64,000 nucleotides of DNA from Mucilaginibacter gossypiicola (GTDB lineage: Bacteria > Bacteroidota > Bacteroidia > Sphingobacteriales > Sphingobacteriaceae), in the NCBI RefSeq assembly GCF_900110105.1, contig NZ_FOCL01000001.1, positions 930,001 through 994,000 of the forward strand. The letters are read 5' to 3'. The notes under the pieces are model-generated. The model saw only the letters and a list, made by a program, of their open reading frames with translations, was not told where the DNA came from and made no database searches. Below, one piece after another: positions 1 to 10,125 of the stretch. The translations under genes and the position numbers were made by a program. How positions within the stretch are numbered: the stretch's first letter is position 1; each line of letters opens with the position of its first letter.

Positions 1-94
1 GAGTATGCAAATTGATAACAACTAAAGCATACTGATAGTATTACCGGTTTTCACAGCGATAGCTTTGCATCGTAATATTTAACTAAATAAAACG

Positions 95-919
95 ATGACA
101 AATCAACTCCCAAAAGCAACCAGTTACCTTGTAAAGGATAATGGAAATGTAAGAGTTCACACACTGGTATCTCCGGCGCCAATGTTTGCCAATGCAACGC
201 ATATTATCGAACTGCCAGAAGAATTAATTCTGGTGGATGGACAATTTTTCGCTCAATATGGCCAGGAATTTCGTGCACTGGCCGACAGTCTTCAAAAGCC
301 TATAACCCGTTTTTATATAACGCATGACCATCCCGACCACTATCTGGGCATGGGCGACGCTTTCGCAGACGTAAAAGTTTATGCGCTGCCGGAAATTATT
401 GAATCACTATTAAAACACGCCCCAAAGGAGTTGCAGGAAAAGCAACAACAGATGGGTCAGCTGATTGCCAGCAAGCTTGCGCTTCCCACAGAAACCGTTG
501 AGCCAGGTGAAGAAATGATTGGCGAGATCAAATTTATCTTTGAACGTGTTTTGAATACCGAATCACCCAGCACATTGGTTATTAAACTTCCTGACTTAGG
601 TATTGTAATTGCCCAGGATATCCTTTACCACGATGCCCATGCTTTTATTACCGGCCCCGTTGACGGCTGGAAGACTGAGTTGATACAACTTAGAGAAGAT
701 GAAGCATATGATATCATCCTGCCCGGTCACGGAAAACCCGCAGACAAGTCAGCTATCGACAACGCACTGATCTATCTTGATAAGTGCATTGAAATACGTT
801 CTAAAACAAATGATGCAGAAGAATACAAGCAAGCCTTGTTAGCGGCATATCCTTCTTACGCCGCGGCAAAGCTGATAGATATTTATAGCCCGATCCTATT
901 TGGCAGCCAAAAACATTAA
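95..919 (+). CDS. MBL-fold metallo-hydrolase
   Basis: A 274-residue metallo-beta-lactamase-fold protein. The zinc-binding signature THDHPDH is visible near residue 76, followed by a GPVDGW segment and the later metal-ligand stretch LPGHGKP. It has no signal peptide, so it is probably cytoplasmic. MBL-fold enzymes hydrolyse varied esters, lactones or thioesters, and the substrate here cannot be read from sequence. It is a single-gene unit convergent with the glycosidase operon and is closed by a shared terminator hairpin. The ATG at 95 lacks a strong Shine-Dalgarno site, which is usual in Bacteroidota. Confidence 0.85.
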   Translation: MTNQLPKATSYLVKDNGNVRVHTLVSPAPMFANATHIIELPEELILVDGQFFAQYGQEFRALADSLQKPITRFYITHDHPDHYLGMGDAFADVKVYALPEIIESLLKHAPKELQEKQQQMGQLIASKLALPTETVEPGEEMIGEIKFIFERVLNTESPSTLVIKLPDLGIVIAQDILYHDAHAFITGPVDGWKTELIQLREDEAYDIILPGHGKPADKSAIDNALIYLDKCIEIRSKTNDAEEYKQALLAAYPSYAAAKLIDIYSPILFGSQKH

Positions 920-952
920 TTAAATACTATCGCGTGCACCTTATTAATAGCA

Positions 953-989
953 CTTAAAAGGCCCTCGCATTCAGCGAAGGCCTTTTAAG
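953..989. terminator. Bidirectional terminator hairpin
   Basis: Perfect 11-bp arms (CTTAAAAGGCC and GGCCTTTTAAG) enclose a loop with a further TCGC/GCGA pairing. The hairpin sits between the convergent MBL gene and the last glycosidase gene, so it can serve both strands. Confidence 0.8.
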
Positions 990-1030
990 TTAAATCATAT
1001 CACAGACAGCATTACAACTCTCCACAGGCG

Positions 1031-3439
1031 CTATTTCTCAATTGCTCTAATAGCCAAAGTTGCTTCAGAGAGATCTGCCGAACTAACTGTAAGTTTAATA
1101 TCACCCGCATTGTGGGTGCTCCTGATAACAACCATCGCCTGCCCGTGCCATGCTTTACGTGAGTTACCTGTATACGCGTCAAAATCTTTTACATCGGCAT
1201 TGTCAACCCCGGCTATTGTACCTTGCCCTTCAATCTTAAAATTCAATCGGTTTGCAGCATTCGGCTGAATTACGCTGTCCTTATCGGTTACCTCAATTCT
1301 TACATAGGACAGATCCTGCCCGTTAGCCAGTATTTCTTTGCGATCGGCAATTAATTTGATCTTTGCAGCCTGGCCGGAAGTTTGCAAAACAGCGGATTCT
1401 GTTTCCTTATCATTTTCAACGGCGACTGCCTTTAGGTTTCCGGAAACATAAGGCACTGAAAAAGTAGCTTTATATTCCTGATCTTCTGTTGTAGACTTTT
1501 CGCCGAGAAGTTTGCCATTGAGGTACAGCCTCACTTTGGGATATTTTGAATAAACCTCTACGTCAATATTCTTCCCCTCAAAACCTGGCCAGGTCCAGCT
1601 TTCCCAGGTAGGCCACACCGACCACCAAGTTTCTTTGATTTCCAATGGCTCCGGTCGGGGTTCGCGAACAGCCATATATAACTTATCTTTATTATTGTAC
1701 AGCAGGCTCCTGTAATGTGATATAGGCTTCCTCCATCCCGTTAAATCGATATCACCGCAATAAGCACCATGCCAGGGGAAAAAATCATTTTCCCAATGTT
1801 CTCCGGGCACATCGCCCGAATAATACCAGCGGCCAATTCCAGATTCGCCTAAATAATCTATCGCTGTCCATACAAAATCACCGATGATATAATTATTGTT
1901 TTGTACCAGCTTCCAGTTGGCGAAAGCATCGCGAGGATATGATTCTGTCTGAAAAATAACGCGGGAAGGAATCCTTTTATGATCGGCAGGGGCGCCTTGC
2001 AGTTGATAATTATAACCGCAAACATCATGAACGGCCATAAGGGAGTCCAACGATTCCCAGTCGTTGCCCCATTTTACAATTGCCGATGTTACAGGTCTTG
2101 TGCTGTCGATACTTTTAACAGTGCCGGCAAGCATTTTAGCAGTCACAACAGCCTCTGGCTTATTTCGCTCAACAACCTCGTTACCAATACTCCACATAAA
2201 AATTGATGGATGGTTACGGTCGCGCAGCACCATTGTTTGCAGATCAAGCTTCGACCACTTATCAAAATACACCGAATAATCGTGCTTGTTTTTACCGATT
2301 CTCCAACCATCAAAGGCCTCATCAATAACTAATAAACCCAACCTGTCACAAGCGTCTAAAAAAGCTTCGGAAGGGGGATTATGAGATGTTCTTACGGCGT
2401 TAAACCCGGCAGCTTTTAACAACTCCACCTTACGCTCTTCGGCCCGGTCAAAAGCCGCGGCTCCCAGGCAGCCATTATCATGATGTGCACACCCACCGCT
2501 TATCTTTACAGTTTTACCGTTGAGCTGGAAGCTACGCTCAGCTGTAAACTTTAAGGAACGAATGCCGAATGTGGTTTTCGTTTCATCTGCGAGCTCATCA
2601 CCTTTCAACACCTGGATCTGCGCCTGGTATAAATTGGGGTTTTCCGGTTCCCACAGCAGGGGCTTTGATACTTTTATAGTTTGTGTTATTTCCTTTTCGC
2701 TTTGAGCCGGTAATGTTAACTTTATCACGCTACTCCCCTCATCTTTAAAACGTCCGGATAGTAACCGGATATTTACAGCAACGCTTTGAGAAGAGGCTGT
2801 TTCGTTTTTTATCGTAACCTTAACCTGTACAGAGGCTTGTTTTGAAGATACCTCAGGCGTGGTAACCGCAACTCCCCAATCGGCTACATGTAAAGGATTG
2901 GCAATATTCATCCATACATGGCGATAAATCCCCGAGCCACTGTACCACCTGCTGTTTATTTGTTGTAAATTATCTACACGAACAGCTATCACGTTTTGTT
3001 TGCTAAAATCCAGGTAAGGTGACAGATCATACCTAAATGAAGAATAACCATAAGGGCGGATCCCGAGTGATTTCCCATTGATAAACACCTCTGAATTCAT
3101 GTAGACGCCTTCAAAATAAATGGAAACGCTTTTTCCCTTCCATTCACCGGGAACCTTGAACGTTTTTCTGTACCAGGCAATGCCCGCCGGAAAATAACCT
3201 CCTGCACCGCCTGTTGGGTTTTTAGGGTTTACCTTTCCTTCAATGCTCCAATCATGTGGCAAATCGAGACTACGCCAGTCTGTATCGCTAAAATTTTTCA
3301 ATTTAGCCAGCGAATCATCGCCCAGCTTAAATTTCCAATTGTAATCAAACAGTTGTTTTCGTTCAATACCACCCGGCGTTTGCGCGAAACTTACCATACC
3401 GCCGGTCAAGAACAGGATGGCTATGATTATTGCTTTCAT
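1031..3439 (-). CDS. Glycoside hydrolase family 2 (beta-galactosidase-like)
   Basis: An 802-residue secreted or periplasmic GH2 enzyme with a signal peptide (about residues 1-19, ending SFAQ). The order is: N-terminal jelly-roll sugar-binding domain, immunoglobulin-like domain, TIM barrel, DUF4982-type domain (about 600-670) and a C-terminal GH2 domain. SIGNE places the acid/base Glu at about 421, and QTES places the nucleophile at about 499. GH2 members release beta-galactose, mannose, glucuronate or arabinose, and the specificity cannot be decided here. It is last in the GH5-GH2-GH3-GH2 operon, with 22 bp to the GH3 gene. Confidence 0.85.
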   Translation of the reverse strand: MKAIIIAILFLTGGMVSFAQTPGGIERKQLFDYNWKFKLGDDSLAKLKNFSDTDWRSLDLPHDWSIEGKVNPKNPTGGAGGYFPAGIAWYRKTFKVPGEWKGKSVSIYFEGVYMNSEVFINGKSLGIRPYGYSSFRYDLSPYLDFSKQNVIAVRVDNLQQINSRWYSGSGIYRHVWMNIANPLHVADWGVAVTTPEVSSKQASVQVKVTIKNETASSQSVAVNIRLLSGRFKDEGSSVIKLTLPAQSEKEITQTIKVSKPLLWEPENPNLYQAQIQVLKGDELADETKTTFGIRSLKFTAERSFQLNGKTVKISGGCAHHDNGCLGAAAFDRAEERKVELLKAAGFNAVRTSHNPPSEAFLDACDRLGLLVIDEAFDGWRIGKNKHDYSVYFDKWSKLDLQTMVLRDRNHPSIFMWSIGNEVVERNKPEAVVTAKMLAGTVKSIDSTRPVTSAIVKWGNDWESLDSLMAVHDVCGYNYQLQGAPADHKRIPSRVIFQTESYPRDAFANWKLVQNNNYIIGDFVWTAIDYLGESGIGRWYYSGDVPGEHWENDFFPWHGAYCGDIDLTGWRKPISHYRSLLYNNKDKLYMAVREPRPEPLEIKETWWSVWPTWESWTWPGFEGKNIDVEVYSKYPKVRLYLNGKLLGEKSTTEDQEYKATFSVPYVSGNLKAVAVENDKETESAVLQTSGQAAKIKLIADRKEILANGQDLSYVRIEVTDKDSVIQPNAANRLNFKIEGQGTIAGVDNADVKDFDAYTGNSRKAWHGQAMVVIRSTHNAGDIKLTVSSADLSEATLAIRAIEK

Positions 3440-3461
3440 AAAAATGAAATGTTTAACAAGG

Positions 3462-5618
3462 TTATTTAACTACAATTTTTGTTGTATGAATAATATTGCG
3501 GGATGAATTACCTAACTCAAGAATATAGTCGCCGGCTTCCACATTCCATCCCTTTTTTGATTCATCATAAAACGCAAGGCCGGCAACTTTCACCTGCATT
3601 TCTACATTCTTTGATTCACCGGGTTTTAAAAATATCTTTTCAAAAGCTTTAAGCTCTTTTTCAGGGCGTAATACCGAGCAAACCGGGGCATTTACATACA
3701 ATTGTACAACTTCGGCACCTGATTTGTCACCTGTATTTTTGATAATAAACCTCGCATGGATTGTTTCATCCTTTTTATAGCTTGATTTATCTGTGGAAAG
3801 TTTACTGATAGAAAAATCGGTATAGGAAAGACCATATCCAAAAGGGAATTGCGGTTCAATTTTTTTGGTATCATACCAGCGATATCCAACCAATATACCT
3901 TCTTTATAATCAGCCGTAAGGCCCTTACCGGGATAGGTATCAAGGTTAAATGCAGGTGAATCATTTAACGAAACCGGGAAGGTAAACGGCAGCTTGCCCG
4001 AAGGATTGATAACTCCCTTTAATACATCGGCCAGCGCATTACCCGCTTCCGATCCGTTAAACCATGACCAAACAATGGTGTGATTTGTTTTTTTTATTTC
4101 ACCCAGATCATACGGTGCGCCGGCCATAATAACAATAATAGTGTTAGGGTTAACGGCGCTCACCGCATCAACCAGTGCCTGCTCTCCAAAAGGAAGCTCC
4201 AGGGTTTTGCGGTCATGGCCCTCACTCTCATATTCACGGTTTGAGCCTACACACAAAATGGCGACATCGCTCGTCTTTGCAAGCGCTACGGCCTCATCAA
4301 TCAGGTTCTGATCAGGTTTGTCGTAGCCACGGTTTTGTTCGTCAGTTTTACTTGCCATGTAATTTGCCCTGTAACCCTGCGCAAAACCAATGTTGGTGGT
4401 TTTGCAGAATCTTGATTTTATACCCGCTAACGCGGTAACCTCATATTTAGCCTTTACACCCGCGCCGTAGCCTCCCAAAGCAAATGTGCGTATGGCATTA
4501 TCGCCTATAACAGCAATGCTTTTGATTGCGCTTGTTTTTAAAGGCAATAAATGGCTATCGTTTTTTAGCAGAACGATAGATTCCGATGCAATTTCGTACG
4601 CGGCTTTGGCGTGTTCAGGCGTGGCTATAGATCCTTTAGGATGATTGGCACTCATGGAGGTATGATACATTAACCATAAAATCCTGCTCACTTTATCGTC
4701 AATGGTTTTTACAGAAACCTGGCCTGCTTTAACAGCTTCCAACAAGGGTTTGGCAAAATACCACTGATCATACGGTCCGCTTGATCCCATTTCAATATCA
4801 AGGCCATTGTTCGCAGCAGCAACGGTATGATGCGTCCCGGCCCAGTCAGACATGACCACACCTTTAAAGCCCCATTCATTTTTTAATATCTTGTTTAACA
4901 AAAAATCATTCTCTGAACACCAGTAACCATTTAACTTATTATAGGCCGACATAATAGTGTAAGCATTACCCTGCTGTATGGCAGCTTTAAACGCCGGGAA
5001 ATAAATTTCGCATAAAGCTCTTTCGTCAACTAAGGCATTTACGCTGTCACGGTTAAGCTCCTGGTTATTAGCGGCAAAATGCTTTATACAGGCTGCTACA
5101 TGCTGGCTTTGAATCCCTTTTACGGATTGAATAGCCAATTGACTGTTTAGATACGGATCTTCAGAGTAATACTCATACGTTCGACCGCAAAGGGGCATCC
5201 TGCAAATATTAAAGGCAGGTGCAAGCATTATAATCTTTTTACGTGCGTTCGCTTCCTCCCCGATCACTACCCCATACTTATTAGCCATTAAGGGGTTCCA
5301 GGTAGCCGCTATTGCCGAACCATTGGGCAAAAAAGTAGCGGAGTCAGTTGTCCAGTTAGCCGAAGCCCAGTCAAAACGTTTTATTTCTTCACGCACGCCT
5401 AAAGGCCCGTCATCGCATGTGAGTTCAGGAATGCCCAAACGGGGTACTCCTGCTGAAGAAAACAAGGCATTTCCATGCAGCATTGCTATCTTCTCCTCAA
5501 GTGTCATTTTACTGATGATACTATTGATCTTAGCTTTGAGGGCTGCCTCACTTTTACTTTGTGCCGAAACTTCACCGAACAAAAAAAATGCTATAATACA
5601 GGCAATTGTATATTTCAT
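3462..5618 (-). CDS. Glycoside hydrolase family 3 beta-glucosidase
   Basis: About 718 residues, counted from the ATG at 5618, which starts a clean signal peptide MKYTIACIIAFFLFGEVSAQ. An upstream in-frame start exists but would overlap the preceding gene. GH3 features are the N-terminal TIM barrel with VVMSDWAG (nucleophile Asp about 258), the alpha/beta sandwich domain, and a C-terminal fibronectin-III-like domain ending in the strand-rich YILELGNSS stretch. It should release terminal beta-linked glucose or xylose from oligosaccharides in the periplasm. It is third in the operon, 32 bp after the upstream GH2 stop. Confidence 0.88.
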   Translation of the reverse strand: MKYTIACIIAFFLFGEVSAQSKSEAALKAKINSIISKMTLEEKIAMLHGNALFSSAGVPRLGIPELTCDDGPLGVREEIKRFDWASANWTTDSATFLPNGSAIAATWNPLMANKYGVVIGEEANARKKIIMLAPAFNICRMPLCGRTYEYYSEDPYLNSQLAIQSVKGIQSQHVAACIKHFAANNQELNRDSVNALVDERALCEIYFPAFKAAIQQGNAYTIMSAYNKLNGYWCSENDFLLNKILKNEWGFKGVVMSDWAGTHHTVAAANNGLDIEMGSSGPYDQWYFAKPLLEAVKAGQVSVKTIDDKVSRILWLMYHTSMSANHPKGSIATPEHAKAAYEIASESIVLLKNDSHLLPLKTSAIKSIAVIGDNAIRTFALGGYGAGVKAKYEVTALAGIKSRFCKTTNIGFAQGYRANYMASKTDEQNRGYDKPDQNLIDEAVALAKTSDVAILCVGSNREYESEGHDRKTLELPFGEQALVDAVSAVNPNTIIVIMAGAPYDLGEIKKTNHTIVWSWFNGSEAGNALADVLKGVINPSGKLPFTFPVSLNDSPAFNLDTYPGKGLTADYKEGILVGYRWYDTKKIEPQFPFGYGLSYTDFSISKLSTDKSSYKKDETIHARFIIKNTGDKSGAEVVQLYVNAPVCSVLRPEKELKAFEKIFLKPGESKNVEMQVKVAGLAFYDESKKGWNVEAGDYILELGNSSRNIIHTTKIVVK

Positions 5619-5650
5619 AAATATTATTTCTTTAGAGTTACTTTTTAACA

Positions 5651-8518
5651 TTATTTAGCTATTATCTCAATAGCCGATTGCTTTAATCCCGGTGAGGTTG
5701 CCTTTAAAACGATTGTTCCGGGTTGCCCTGTTGATTGCACGATAACCTGGGCGTACCCGCTAAACAGTTTTCGTTTATATGAAGCCGCGGGGTAAACCAG
5801 CTGAATCAGACCGGGATCGGTATTAACGCCTGCCCAGATATTACCTTTAAGCAACGGTGTGGCCACTATAGCGATGGTGTTGTTACCAGGGTGCAGTAGT
5901 GCGGCTTCAAGTTTAAATTCAGTCTTCCCTGCATTCTCTTTGATTTCATGGCCTATCTCTTTACCGTTGATATAAATGCTTTGTGCCTTGCCTATATTTT
6001 TATTAAAAAATGTAGCGGTAGCGGCAGCTCCGTCGGAAGGCATAGTGAAACCTGCCCTGTAAACTATCGCTTTCACCTTTCGGCCAAATTCGTCGTCCCG
6101 GGTATCTTTAAAAGCATTTTGCCAGCTACTGTCATCATAGTCGGCTGCAACCTCTGCTTTTACATTTAAATCATCTACGAACTTCTCTTTAAAATCGCCT
6201 ATCTGAACAAGGTTGACCCGTTCTAAATATTGATCAGGCTCCAGCGAGGTAGGATCTCCGTTACCAACACCTATAATTTTACCGGGGCCTTCAATTGAAA
6301 AGCCTACCTCATTATCGGCCGTTGGCACCCTCAGCTTATTTTTATCGGTAGCTTGTACCGCAATTAAAGCGATATCCTTGCTATCGGCTTTGATGACATC
6401 CCTGTTAGCCTGTAAATTAATGCCGACCGGCTCCAGGGTAGTTTTAACAACACCACTACCTGCTTTTACACCTTTTTTATAACCTATCGCTTCAAGCGTT
6501 CCCGGCTCATATTTCACCTGCCATTCCAGGTGCCCGTTTAAATCCATAGTCTTTTTACCAAGGCTCTTTTTATTCAGAAAAAGCTCAACCTCGTCGCAAT
6601 TACTATAAGCACACACCCGTATTTCCCGGCCTTCTTTACCACGCCAGTTCCAATGTGGCAACAGGTGCACAACGGTTTGATCAGTCCACCATGACTTTAA
6701 ATAATAGTAATCGTCTTTGGGGAAACCACAGGCGTCAAGCATCCCAAAATATGAACCGACAGAAGGCCAACCAAAAGGTGTGGGTTCGCCCCTGTAATCA
6801 AAACCTGTCCAAATGAACATTCCTGCCAGGTACGGACGCGCAGCGTAGTATTTCCAGCCCTGTTCCAGGCTGTAGAAAAAATCATTTTGCTTTCTGTCAT
6901 ACGCTACAAGCTGATGCTTCTCCATATCGTCCTCATAAATTCCCCTTGAAGCAACCGCTGATCCTTCTTCGGTACCCCAGCTAAATTGGTTAGGGTACTT
7001 TTTATGCTGCTCATCAGTATTTTTAGTAGCAACATAATTATATCCCAATAAATCTATCACAGTTGATATTCCGGAGCCAATCCCCCCGCTTATCGCTGCA
7101 GTGATGTAGCGTGTTGAATCAATCGACTTGGCAAAGGCCTGCATCGTGGCAGCTATTCGCGCCCCGGTAATATTGCCTTCAATACCCCACTCCTCGTTCC
7201 CTATCGACCAGCTGATAATGCTGGGGTGGTTACGGTCGCGCCGGATCATCCTCTTCAGGTCATTTAGTTGGGTTGATGCCACACCCATTAATCGGTTTTC
7301 ATCAATAACCAGCATCCCCAACCTATCACACGCGTCCAGCAGTTCGGGCGTTGGCGGATTATGCGAACAGCGATAAGCATTACAGCCCATTTCTTTTAAA
7401 GTACAGATCCTGAATTCCTGTAAAGCATCAGGGATAGCAACCCCTACACCTGCATGATCCTGGTGATTATTGGTACCTTTAATTTTAACATGCTTTCCAT
7501 TCAGAAAAAAGCCATCATTGGCGTCAAACCTGATGCTACGGACCCCAAAGGTTGTTCTATAGCTATCTGTAGCTGCTCCGCCTTCTTCAACAGTAGTCAC
7601 CAGCTTGTACAGGTTTGGAGTTTCTATACTCCAGAGCCTGGGGTTATCAACGGGTAAAATATTTTTGATATCCTGCGATGCAAAAGGCTGCAAAGTAAGC
7701 CCGGTAGTTGTTTTTGATGCGAGGACTTTTCCATTATCATCGATAATGGTTTGGGTTACATTAAAATTCCTTGATTGTTTATCGTCGTTGATGATTGCGG
7801 ATGTTACCGTAACATCCACAATGTTGTTTTTTACCTGGGTTGTAACAAATGTTCCTTCAGAAACGATATGCAGTTGGTCTGTTTTATTAAGCCAAACATG
7901 GCGATAGATACCTGCACCTTCATAAAACCAGCCTTCTTCCATGGTTACATCGGCCCGTACAGCAATGATATTATTGCCACCATAGTTTAAGTATTCAGAA
8001 ATATTATATTCAAAGCTGTTGTACCCGCTGGGTTCGGTGCCCAGATAATGGCCATTTACCCAAACTATGCTATTGCGAAAAACGCCATCAAATGCAATAG
8101 ATATCCGTTTACCAAGATCAGCAACCGGAATAACAAAACTTTTGCGGTACCAGCCCACACTGGCTTCAGGAAAGTTGCGACCGATTGCTTTTGATCCGTG
8201 ACTAAAACTGCCTTTAGGACTAAAGGGTTGTTCAACGGCCCAGTCATGCGGAAGATTAATTTTGCGCCAGCCCCTGTCATCAAATTCTGCTGATGCGGCA
8301 CCGTCCCCGTAACCTGTTTTAGCCAAATAAGAAAAGCCACCCGTGCCGTTGTAGAAATCTTTTGAGGGATCATAAGCATGGCCTAAAGCAAACCGCCAAT
8401 CATTATCCATGGATAGATGCTGGCGTTTTGAAGCTGATGTTTCGGGAGATTGGGCAGCAGTTTTCTCTGTAACAACGAAAGCTAAAATTAAAAAACACAA
8501 TAAACGGATGGGTTTCAT
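5651..8518 (-). CDS. Glycoside hydrolase family 2, large, with DUF4982
   Basis: A 955-residue secreted GH2 enzyme with a signal peptide ending TAAQ. The sugar-binding, Ig-like and TIM-barrel domains are clear: SIGNEE carries the acid/base Glu at about 442, and GTEEGS carries the likely nucleophile at about 517. A DUF4982-like domain follows. The C-terminal part has an extra galactose-binding-like insertion (about residues 760-900), which makes the protein longer than the operon's other GH2. It probably trims side-chain sugars released from the same polysaccharide as the GH5 and GH3 partners. The exact sugar is unknown. Confidence 0.85.
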   Translation of the reverse strand: MKPIRLLCFLILAFVVTEKTAAQSPETSASKRQHLSMDNDWRFALGHAYDPSKDFYNGTGGFSYLAKTGYGDGAASAEFDDRGWRKINLPHDWAVEQPFSPKGSFSHGSKAIGRNFPEASVGWYRKSFVIPVADLGKRISIAFDGVFRNSIVWVNGHYLGTEPSGYNSFEYNISEYLNYGGNNIIAVRADVTMEEGWFYEGAGIYRHVWLNKTDQLHIVSEGTFVTTQVKNNIVDVTVTSAIINDDKQSRNFNVTQTIIDDNGKVLASKTTTGLTLQPFASQDIKNILPVDNPRLWSIETPNLYKLVTTVEEGGAATDSYRTTFGVRSIRFDANDGFFLNGKHVKIKGTNNHQDHAGVGVAIPDALQEFRICTLKEMGCNAYRCSHNPPTPELLDACDRLGMLVIDENRLMGVASTQLNDLKRMIRRDRNHPSIISWSIGNEEWGIEGNITGARIAATMQAFAKSIDSTRYITAAISGGIGSGISTVIDLLGYNYVATKNTDEQHKKYPNQFSWGTEEGSAVASRGIYEDDMEKHQLVAYDRKQNDFFYSLEQGWKYYAARPYLAGMFIWTGFDYRGEPTPFGWPSVGSYFGMLDACGFPKDDYYYLKSWWTDQTVVHLLPHWNWRGKEGREIRVCAYSNCDEVELFLNKKSLGKKTMDLNGHLEWQVKYEPGTLEAIGYKKGVKAGSGVVKTTLEPVGINLQANRDVIKADSKDIALIAVQATDKNKLRVPTADNEVGFSIEGPGKIIGVGNGDPTSLEPDQYLERVNLVQIGDFKEKFVDDLNVKAEVAADYDDSSWQNAFKDTRDDEFGRKVKAIVYRAGFTMPSDGAAATATFFNKNIGKAQSIYINGKEIGHEIKENAGKTEFKLEAALLHPGNNTIAIVATPLLKGNIWAGVNTDPGLIQLVYPAASYKRKLFSGYAQVIVQSTGQPGTIVLKATSPGLKQSAIEIIAK

Positions 8519-8617
8519 TTTGTAAGTATGGATTTGGATGAGGTTATCAATATGAACATCAATGGTGAAAGCGCAAACAAGTAATAAGCAGCGGGTTTAT
8601 TATCCTTGAACAAGTTT

Positions 8618-9823
8618 TCAATTGGCACCGGCTACAAGGGCATTAATGGTACGCTGATCAAGTATCTTATTATTTCGTCGGTCTATAGCAACACCTATAT
8701 CCCAGAAAAATGGCTTAAGTCCGTTTGCAATAGCCTGCCGGGTAGTAAATTTTATCCAATAATCTACTGCATCATTGTGAACCACTAAATCTTGGGGAGT
8801 ATTTCGTCTGTAGGCTCCATATTCTCCTATAATAACAGGAATGCCCTTATCAACAAATTTGGCTTTCATAAGCTGAAATGCGCTCTTAACTTCAGACTCT
8901 TCTCCAAAGGTTGGATTTCTTGAGGTATCCGATAATGAGTGATGCCCGCTTCCCCAATAATAAAACATGTGTCCCCATGATTGATCTTTCTCCATCAGGC
9001 AGAAATTAAAGGGAGAATAATAATGTACTTCCACCATCAACCGGTCTGCTACCCCGTCCTTTGGCAGGGAGCCCATCAGCTTGTTTGTTTTGGCGATATC
9101 TGTGCAGGGGCCCTGGACAATCAATATTCTGTAAGCATTTCGGCCACCTGTTGACCTCACTGCATTAACAAAAGCTTGATGATATGAAAGCAATACCGCC
9201 ATTTGGGTGGCATCATTGGTGCTGGGTTCATTAGCGCTGGCAAACATCAAATGTTCATCAAAATCACGCATTGTTGTGGCTATTTGTTCCCAAAACGCCT
9301 TTTGCCTGGCATTAACCGAATCTTTTTTAGCAGTTGTACAATTATTTTCAAGCCAACCGCCATCCCAATGAATATTGAGCAACACATACATATCGTTTTT
9401 TACACAATATTGTACTACTTGTTTTACGCGGTTTAACCATGCATCCTGTATTTTGGCGCTTTTTTTATCTGAATATTGGTTCCAGGCACAGGGGATGCGA
9501 ACAGCATTAAAACCGCTCCGCTTAATCAATTTGATATAATCCTCTGTGATTAAAGGGTTACCCCAGCCGGTTTCGCTACCGGGTGCTTCCATCGTATTGC
9601 CTATGTTCCAGCCTAATTTGATGTGAGCTGCCTGTTGCACCGCAGTATTACTCATCCCCGTTATATCGGGAGCTTTCGGCGATATATTATATGATGGATA
9701 AATTGTTCTGACAACGGTTGTATCCCTTATTGCTTTTTGAGGAATATCACAAGAAGCGGCTTTGAACGGTAAAGCGATCGAAAAAAAAGCAGAAGTACAC
9801 CACAGTATACGTTTTAACATCAT
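8618..9823 (-). CDS. Glycoside hydrolase family 5 endoglucanase-like
   Basis: A 401-residue secreted GH5 (cellulase superfamily) enzyme. The N-terminus is a hydrophobic signal peptide (MMLKRILW onward). GFNAVRIPCAW, ASANEPS (acid/base Glu about 199) and VIIGEYGAY (nucleophile Glu about 334) mark the retaining TIM barrel. It is the first gene after the regulator in the direction of transcription and probably makes the first endo-cut in a beta-glucan, xyloglucan or mannan. The subfamily cannot be assigned by eye. Two ATG codons are adjacent at the start, so the true start is one or the other. Confidence 0.85.
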   Translation of the reverse strand: MMLKRILWCTSAFFSIALPFKAASCDIPQKAIRDTTVVRTIYPSYNISPKAPDITGMSNTAVQQAAHIKLGWNIGNTMEAPGSETGWGNPLITEDYIKLIKRSGFNAVRIPCAWNQYSDKKSAKIQDAWLNRVKQVVQYCVKNDMYVLLNIHWDGGWLENNCTTAKKDSVNARQKAFWEQIATTMRDFDEHLMFASANEPSTNDATQMAVLLSYHQAFVNAVRSTGGRNAYRILIVQGPCTDIAKTNKLMGSLPKDGVADRLMVEVHYYSPFNFCLMEKDQSWGHMFYYWGSGHHSLSDTSRNPTFGEESEVKSAFQLMKAKFVDKGIPVIIGEYGAYRRNTPQDLVVHNDAVDYWIKFTTRQAIANGLKPFFWDIGVAIDRRNNKILDQRTINALVAGAN

Positions 9824-10125
9824 AGTTAATTAAGCAGGTTTTGTTTAAAAATTGGCTATAACCAATGCTGGCTTTAATTGCATGTAGCAATAAAATGAGA
9901 ACTGGTTGATCCTGCTAAACTAAAAACCGCCGTGCAATCGATTGTTCATAAATAGGGACACAAATGTTAAGACACCATACTACACTTATTTACAACACTT
10001 TAAACTAAATCACCTGCCTTAAAACAGTCAGATTTTAAACAGATGTTATAAAAAATTTAACAAAAAGCCCCCCAAAATTCAAAGTGGAATAGATTATGAA
10101 AACGGTTACAAGGCGTACTAAAACG
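9824..10125. other. Intergenic region upstream of the glycosidase operon
   Basis: About 300 bp, AT-rich, between the hybrid regulator stop and the GH5 start, both on the minus strand. It should hold the GH5 operon promoter and a binding site for the AraC domain of the regulator. I could not pick out a convincing repeat or a Bacteroidota promoter. Confidence 0.5.
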